NCBI RefSeq assembly: GCF_003254625.1
Contig: NZ_QJRJ01000075.1
Location: forward strand, 186,001 to 250,000
Reading direction: 5' to 3'
Length of the DNA stretch: 64,000 nucleotides
From: Flavobacterium ginsenosidimutans
GTDB lineage: Bacteria; Bacteroidota; Bacteroidia; Flavobacteriales; Flavobacteriaceae
Part shown: piece by piece, positions 59,956 through 64,000 of the stretch
How the letters are laid out: every line of letters starts with the position of its first letter
Position numbering within the stretch: position 1 is the stretch's first letter
Notes under the pieces: generated by a model
Seen by the model: the letters and a program-made list of their open reading frames with translations, nothing else
Database searches by the model: none
Told to the model about the DNA's origin: nothing
Program-made: the position numbers and the translations under genes

Positions 59956-61389
59956 TTAGTCGATTTGAGAAACTCTCATCGTGTTAACCATTCCTTTTTC
60001 TTTAATTGGCATTGCAGCAAGATTAATCAAATAATCTCCTGTTTGTGCATATCCTTTTTCAACAGCAATTTTATTTACATCTGTTACAGTATCATCTGTA
60101 CTAACTTCATTATCATAATAGAAAGATTTAACTCCCCATAATAAATTCAATTGTGTTAAGATTCTTTTGTTTGAAGTAAATACTAAAATATGAGAAGTTG
60201 AAGGTCTCCAAGCTGAAATTTGGAAAGCTGTATAACCACTGTTTGTTAAAGTACAAATAGCTTTAGCTTCAATTTCATTAGCTAATAAAGCTGCTTGGTG
60301 GCAAACTGTTTTAGTCACAAAACGGTTTGTTTTAATTTGTGGAGTGTTTTGAGGAACTTGGATAAGTGGTGAATTCTCAACAGCCTCACAAATTTGAGCC
60401 ATTCTTTGGATTACTTGTACTGGATAATTTCCTGTAGCAGTTTCTCCAGACAACATTACAGCATCTGCACCATCCATTACTGAGTTAGCAACGTCGTTTA
60501 CTTCTGCTCTTGTTGGAGTTAAACTTGTAATCATTGTTTCCATCATTTGTGTAGCAACAATAACAGGAATTCTAGCAGTTTTAGCTCTACGGATCAAATC
60601 TTTTTGAACCAATGGAACTTCGTGAGCTGGAAGCTCAACACCAAGGTCTCCACGAGCAACCATTAAACCATCACAATATGCAACAATTTTGTCCATATTT
60701 TCAAGAGCTTCTGGCATCTCGATTTTAGCGATAATTGGAATTTTAACCTCAGAATGCTTCGCGATTAACTCTTGTAAGTCTTGTAAATCACGAGGCGTTT
60801 TCACGAATGAAAGTGCGATCCAGTCTACTTTTTGCTCGATTGCGAAAATCGCATCTGCAATATCTTTTTCAGTTAAAGCTGGTAAAGAAATTTTTGTGTT
60901 TGGAAGATTAACTCCTTTTTTAGATTTTAATTCTCCTCCTTGAATAACTTTAGCAACAACCTCTGTTTTTTTATCTGTAGAAACTATTTCAAAAATAAGT
61001 TTACCATCATCAAGCAAGATACGTTCTCCAACATTTACATCATTTGGAAAATTTTGATATTTCATAAATGCTTTTTTTGCATTTCCGATAATATCTTCTG
61101 CAGTTGTAAAAGTGATTTCATCACCATCATTTACAACAGTTCCTTCTTCCATTACACCAACTCTAAGTTTTGGTCCTTGCAAATCTCCTAAGATTGCTGT
61201 TGTGTAACCAAACTCTTCGTTTAGATCTCTAATAATGTTAATTTTTTCCTTTACTCCTTCGTAATCTGCATGCGAAAAATTGATTCTAAACACATTAACC
61301 CCTGCATCGATCATATCTTTAATGATCTCTCTTGTACTACAAGCGGGCCCAAGTGTAGCAACAATTTTGGTTTTCTTGTTTGTTAGCAT
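59956..61389 (-). CDS. pyk: Pyruvate kinase
   Basis: 477 aa. Contains KTKIVATLGPACST at the start, the signature IPIIAKIEMPEALENMDKIV, MVARGDLGVELP and ATQMMETMITSLTPTRAEVN, all hallmarks of pyruvate kinase. It converts phosphoenolpyruvate and ADP to pyruvate and ATP. The C-terminal allosteric-type domain is complete. It begins five bases after the IPExxxVDY gene stop, so the two are co-transcribed, as commonly seen in flavobacteria. Confidence 0.98.
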   Translation of the reverse strand: MLTNKKTKIVATLGPACSTREIIKDMIDAGVNVFRINFSHADYEGVKEKINIIRDLNEEFGYTTAILGDLQGPKLRVGVMEEGTVVNDGDEITFTTAEDIIGNAKKAFMKYQNFPNDVNVGERILLDDGKLIFEIVSTDKKTEVVAKVIQGGELKSKKGVNLPNTKISLPALTEKDIADAIFAIEQKVDWIALSFVKTPRDLQDLQELIAKHSEVKIPIIAKIEMPEALENMDKIVAYCDGLMVARGDLGVELPAHEVPLVQKDLIRRAKTARIPVIVATQMMETMITSLTPTRAEVNDVANSVMDGADAVMLSGETATGNYPVQVIQRMAQICEAVENSPLIQVPQNTPQIKTNRFVTKTVCHQAALLANEIEAKAICTLTNSGYTAFQISAWRPSTSHILVFTSNKRILTQLNLLWGVKSFYYDNEVSTDDTVTDVNKIAVEKGYAQTGDYLINLAAMPIKEKGMVNTMRVSQID

Positions 61390-61394
61390 TTTTT

Positions 61395-61883
61395 TTAAAA
61401 AATTAGATTGTTTTTTGATTTTATCTTATCTGTATCCACAGCATAAATAGCCGCAATACTTTCTATTGTGTTTAGTTTTTGTTGAATTTCTGAAAAATTA
61501 AGCGCCTCTTCGCTATTATCAATTTTCAGGAAAAAATCGACTTTTTTAAATTCAGGAAGTAAATGAATTGTTGTCGAAACCTCACTTGTTTCATTAGAAA
61601 ACAAATTCTGAAAATCATTTGTACTCACAGAAATGATTTCATTTTTATTCTGAATTAAATTCCAGGAAACAGCTTTTTCTTCATCATAATAATAGAATCT
61701 AGAAAAATTTGCTTCACCTTCCTTAGTTTGAGCATGGATCTCGTTTTTGCTCTTACTTAAGTTAATTGGAAGGGTTTTATTAATAAAATAGGCTAATCTA
61801 TAATCTTCTAATGAAGTATGAATTGCCATTAAATAATAATCAACTTCGTCAAATTCGTCTAAATCCAATCTATGAATAGCCAT
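61395..61883 (-). CDS. IPExxxVDY-family protein
   Basis: 162 aa from the ATG at 61883. The frame extends to a TTG at 61898, but a -7 box at 61903-61910 would place the transcription start near 61897, which rules that start out. The region LLPEFKKVDFFLKID is the family's IPExxxVDY-like motif (here LPEFKKVDF). Function unknown; members regularly lie between rnc and pyk in Bacteroidota, as here. Cytoplasmic. Confidence 0.85.
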   Translation of the reverse strand: MAIHRLDLDEFDEVDYYLMAIHTSLEDYRLAYFINKTLPINLSKSKNEIHAQTKEGEANFSRFYYYDEEKAVSWNLIQNKNEIISVSTNDFQNLFSNETSEVSTTIHLLPEFKKVDFFLKIDNSEEALNFSEIQQKLNTIESIAAIYAVDTDKIKSKNNLIF

Positions 61884-61902
61884 CCCTTGAAAAATCAAGT
61901 TG

Positions 61903-61932
61903 TAAATATACTATTTCTAAACGGAGCGTCAA
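61903..61932 (-). promoter_or_regulatory. Promoter of the IPExxxVDY-pyk operon
   Basis: On the minus strand: TTG (61930-61932), 19 bases, then TATATTTA (61903-61910), a one-base variant of TAnnTTTG. It lies just before the ATG at 61883 and supports that start. Confidence 0.6.
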
Positions 61933-62008
61933 CAGTTATGACATGGTTGTTTTGTTAAATTATAAACGAAAACGTTATAGCATTGTGATAGTTACAACAT
62001 TTTTGCAG

Positions 62009-62749
62009 CTATTTCTTGTCAATTTTTTCTTGAAAAGCAAAATAAGCTCTCTGCGATGCTTTTTCTTCTGCTTTCTTTTTTGAAGTTGCTCTCGCTCTCG
62101 CAACGACTTTATCATCAATACTAAGCTTGACACCAAATAAACGCTGACCGTCTATCCCATTATCTTCGAAAATGTCATAATGAAAAACTCTTTTTTCTTT
62201 CTGGCACCATTCGATAACAAGACTTTTATAACTAATAACTTTTCCTTCTAATCGAGCAATGTCGACATAAGGCGTAACTACTCTTTTTTGAATAAATCTC
62301 TCGCAAAAAGAATAGCCTTTATCTAAATAAATAGCACCTATTAAAGATTCGAAAATATTACCATGAATGTTTTCTCCAAAATGCTGAATTGGCACTTTAC
62401 TTTCTACAAACTGTACTAAATTTAAATCTTTACCTAACTCGTTCAAATGTTCACGACTCACAATTTTTGAACGCATTTTAGTCAGGTAACCTTCGTCACC
62501 ATTTGGAGCTTTATTAAATAAATGTGCCGCAATAACAGCACTTAACATGGCATCTCCTAAAAATTCTAAACGTTCATAATTAATAGGATGTCCATTCTGA
62601 TCTAATTTATTTGAAGAGCGATGTGTGAATGCTCTCCTATAAAAATCAATATTTGCAGGCGGAAAACCAAGAATTTTCTGAATAGTGTCAAAAAAAATCC
62701 CGTCTTCTAGAGAACGGGATTTAGAAAATATTTTTTTGATAATATTCAT
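62009..62749 (-). CDS. rnc: Ribonuclease III
   Basis: 246 aa. The nuclease signature ERLEFLGDAMLSAV (about 60-73) and a second acidic cluster FESLIGAIYLDKGY are followed by a C-terminal double-stranded RNA-binding domain (about 170-240, ending ARATSKKKAEEKASQRAYFA). It cuts double-stranded RNA in rRNA and mRNA processing. Its start lies 10 bases after the fabF stop, so fabF and rnc are one operon. Confidence 0.97.
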   Translation of the reverse strand: MNIIKKIFSKSRSLEDGIFFDTIQKILGFPPANIDFYRRAFTHRSSNKLDQNGHPINYERLEFLGDAMLSAVIAAHLFNKAPNGDEGYLTKMRSKIVSREHLNELGKDLNLVQFVESKVPIQHFGENIHGNIFESLIGAIYLDKGYSFCERFIQKRVVTPYVDIARLEGKVISYKSLVIEWCQKEKRVFHYDIFEDNGIDGQRLFGVKLSIDDKVVARARATSKKKAEEKASQRAYFAFQEKIDKK

Positions 62750-62759
62750 ATACAGAAAA

Positions 62760-64000
62760 TTAATCAGCTAGTTTTTTAAACAATACACAAGCATTGTGTC
62801 CACCAAAACCAAATGTATTACTCATTGCAACATTTACCTCTCTTTTTTGAGGTTTGTTTAAAGTAAGGTTCAAAGATGGATCAATATTTTCGTCAACAAC
62901 TGTATGGTTAATCGTTGGAGGAACAATTCCGTGTTGCATTGCCAAGATCGAAGCAATTGCTTCAATAGCTCCAGCCGCACCCAATAAGTGTCCTGTCATT
63001 GATTTTGTTGAGTTGATGTTGATGTTTTTAGCATGTTCACCAAAAACTTTGCTAATCGCTTTTAACTCAGCAACGTCTCCTAATGGAGTAGAAGTTCCGT
63101 GAGTATTGATATGATCAACTTGATCAGGCGTCATTCCTGCATCTCTCAATGTATTTTCCATTACTGCAATAACCCCAATTCCTTCTGGATGTGGTGCAGT
63201 TAAGTGATAAGCATCAGAAGACATACCTCCGCCACCAACTTCACAATAGATTTTTGCTCCTCTAGCTTTTGCATGCTCGTAATCTTCAAGAACTAAAGCT
63301 CCTGCTCCTTCTCCTAAAACGAAACCATCTCTAGTCGCGTCGAAAGGTCTTGAAGCTGTTTCTGGGCTTTCGTTTCTTGTAGATAATGCGTGCATTGAAC
63401 TAAATCCTCCCATACCAGCAATTGTTACAGCAGCTTCAGAACCACCAGAAACAATAACATCGCACATTCCTAAACGAATGTAGTTGAAAGCATCGATTAA
63501 TGCATTTGCAGAAGATGCACAAGCAGAAACCGTAGTATAATTTGGTCCCATATAGCCATTACGCATAGAAATATGCGCAGGAGCGATATCAGCAATCATT
63601 TTAGGGATAAAGAAAGGATTGAACTTTGGAGTTCCATCTCCTTTTGCATAATACAATACTTCTTCTTGGAAAGTCTCTAAACCTCCAATTCCTGCTCCCC
63701 AGATAACACCAACTCTTTGTTTGTTTACGTTATCATTTGTAATTCCAGCATCTTTAATAGCTTCATCACTGGCAGCAACTGCATATTGTGCAAATTTATC
63801 TAATCTACGAGATTCCTTGCGATCCATGTAATCTTCAATATTGAAGTTTTTTACTTCGCAGGCAAATTTCGTTTTGTGCTTTTCGGTATCATAATATGTG
63901 ATCGGAGCGGCTCCGCTAACCCCATTCACAAGTGCATTCCAATATTCCTGAATATTGTTTCCAATAGGAGTAAGTGCACCTAATCCTGTTACAACAACTC
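62760..64000 (-). CDS. fabF: Beta-ketoacyl-ACP synthase II, missing the first few residues (window edge)
   Basis: The reverse strand stays open to the window end; the frame begins RVVVTGLGALTPIGNNIQEY, which matches the usual FabF start after a few lost residues. The apparent ATG at 63929 is internal. Active-site Cys in TVSACASSANAL, the two His in HINTHGTSTPLGD and in NSTKSMTGHLLGAAG form the C-H-H triad. It elongates fatty acids on acyl carrier protein. Upstream acpP would be expected just beyond the window. Confidence 0.95.
   Translation of the reverse strand, partial: VVVTGLGALTPIGNNIQEYWNALVNGVSGAAPITYYDTEKHKTKFACEVKNFNIEDYMDRKESRRLDKFAQYAVAASDEAIKDAGITNDNVNKQRVGVIWGAGIGGLETFQEEVLYYAKGDGTPKFNPFFIPKMIADIAPAHISMRNGYMGPNYTTVSACASSANALIDAFNYIRLGMCDVIVSGGSEAAVTIAGMGGFSSMHALSTRNESPETASRPFDATRDGFVLGEGAGALVLEDYEHAKARGAKIYCEVGGGGMSSDAYHLTAPHPEGIGVIAVMENTLRDAGMTPDQVDHINTHGTSTPLGDVAELKAISKVFGEHAKNININSTKSMTGHLLGAAGAIEAIASILAMQHGIVPPTINHTVVDENIDPSLNLTLNKPQKREVNVAMSNTFGFGGHNACVLFKKLAD

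Overview
The window looks like a chromosomal segment of a Flavobacterium-type bacterium (phylum Bacteroidota). The DNA is AT-rich. Several promoters fit the Bacteroidota -7 consensus TAnnTTTG rather than TATAAT. There are type IX secretion (T9SS) sorting domains, a TonB-dependent receptor next to a surface lipoprotein, Bacteroidota-specific families (DUF2480, DUF3078, DUF5689, IPExxxVDY) and many intergenic palindromic repeats. The species assignment is inference; no rRNA is present.

Layout. 1-2.4 kb: the start of an M1-type peptidase, a divergently placed orphan double-glycine (GG) leader peptide, and a subtilisin-like lipoprotein protease. 2.7-12.5 kb: two secreted leucine-rich-repeat (LRR) proteins, one of 2176 aa, with a small lipoprotein between them. 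Near-identical terminators follow the lipoprotein and the second LRR gene. 12.5-14.4 kb: an MBL-fold hydrolase and a coiled-coil membrane protein. 14.7-23.7 kb: a SUF iron-sulfur assembly region (SufA-like, sufB, sufC, sufD, then sufS, sufE and a SufT-like gene), interrupted by a four-helix-bundle gene, a beta-lactamase-fold hydrolase pair on the other strand and a small lipoprotein. 23.8-36 kb: DUF2480, DUF3078, HflX, a TonB receptor with its DUF5689 lipoprotein, an MFS transporter, a Gfo/Idh/MocA oxidoreductase and an old-yellow-enzyme homologue.

36.2-41.7 kb is the most unusual part: a C39-peptidase ABC exporter and an HlyD adaptor, preceded by a series of very small genes. These are two intact GG-leader peptides, one GG peptide that has lost its start, five tiny (mostly hydrophobic) proteins, a 134-aa-class helical protein and an HTH protein. 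It reads as a peptide (bacteriocin-like or signalling) production and export island. The exporter could also process the orphan GG peptide at 555-713.

42-48 kb: rseP, two identical tRNA-Asn genes, a field of palindromic repeats, a tandem pair of paralogous TPR-like proteins, an XRE regulator, a zeta-type toxin with an overlapping 54-aa upstream gene (probable antitoxin) and an AlkB-like dioxygenase. 48-59.3 kb: a C1 peptidase, then a same-strand series of BamA-like protein, outer-membrane transporter, AraC regulator, DUF4136, DUF2252, an outer-membrane-like protein, a HAD phosphatase and a sulfatase. The upstream region of the sulfatase carries two 26-bp palindromes centred 50 bp apart. 59.9-64 kb: housekeeping genes pyk, an IPExxxVDY protein, rnc and the bulk of fabF, all on the minus strand.
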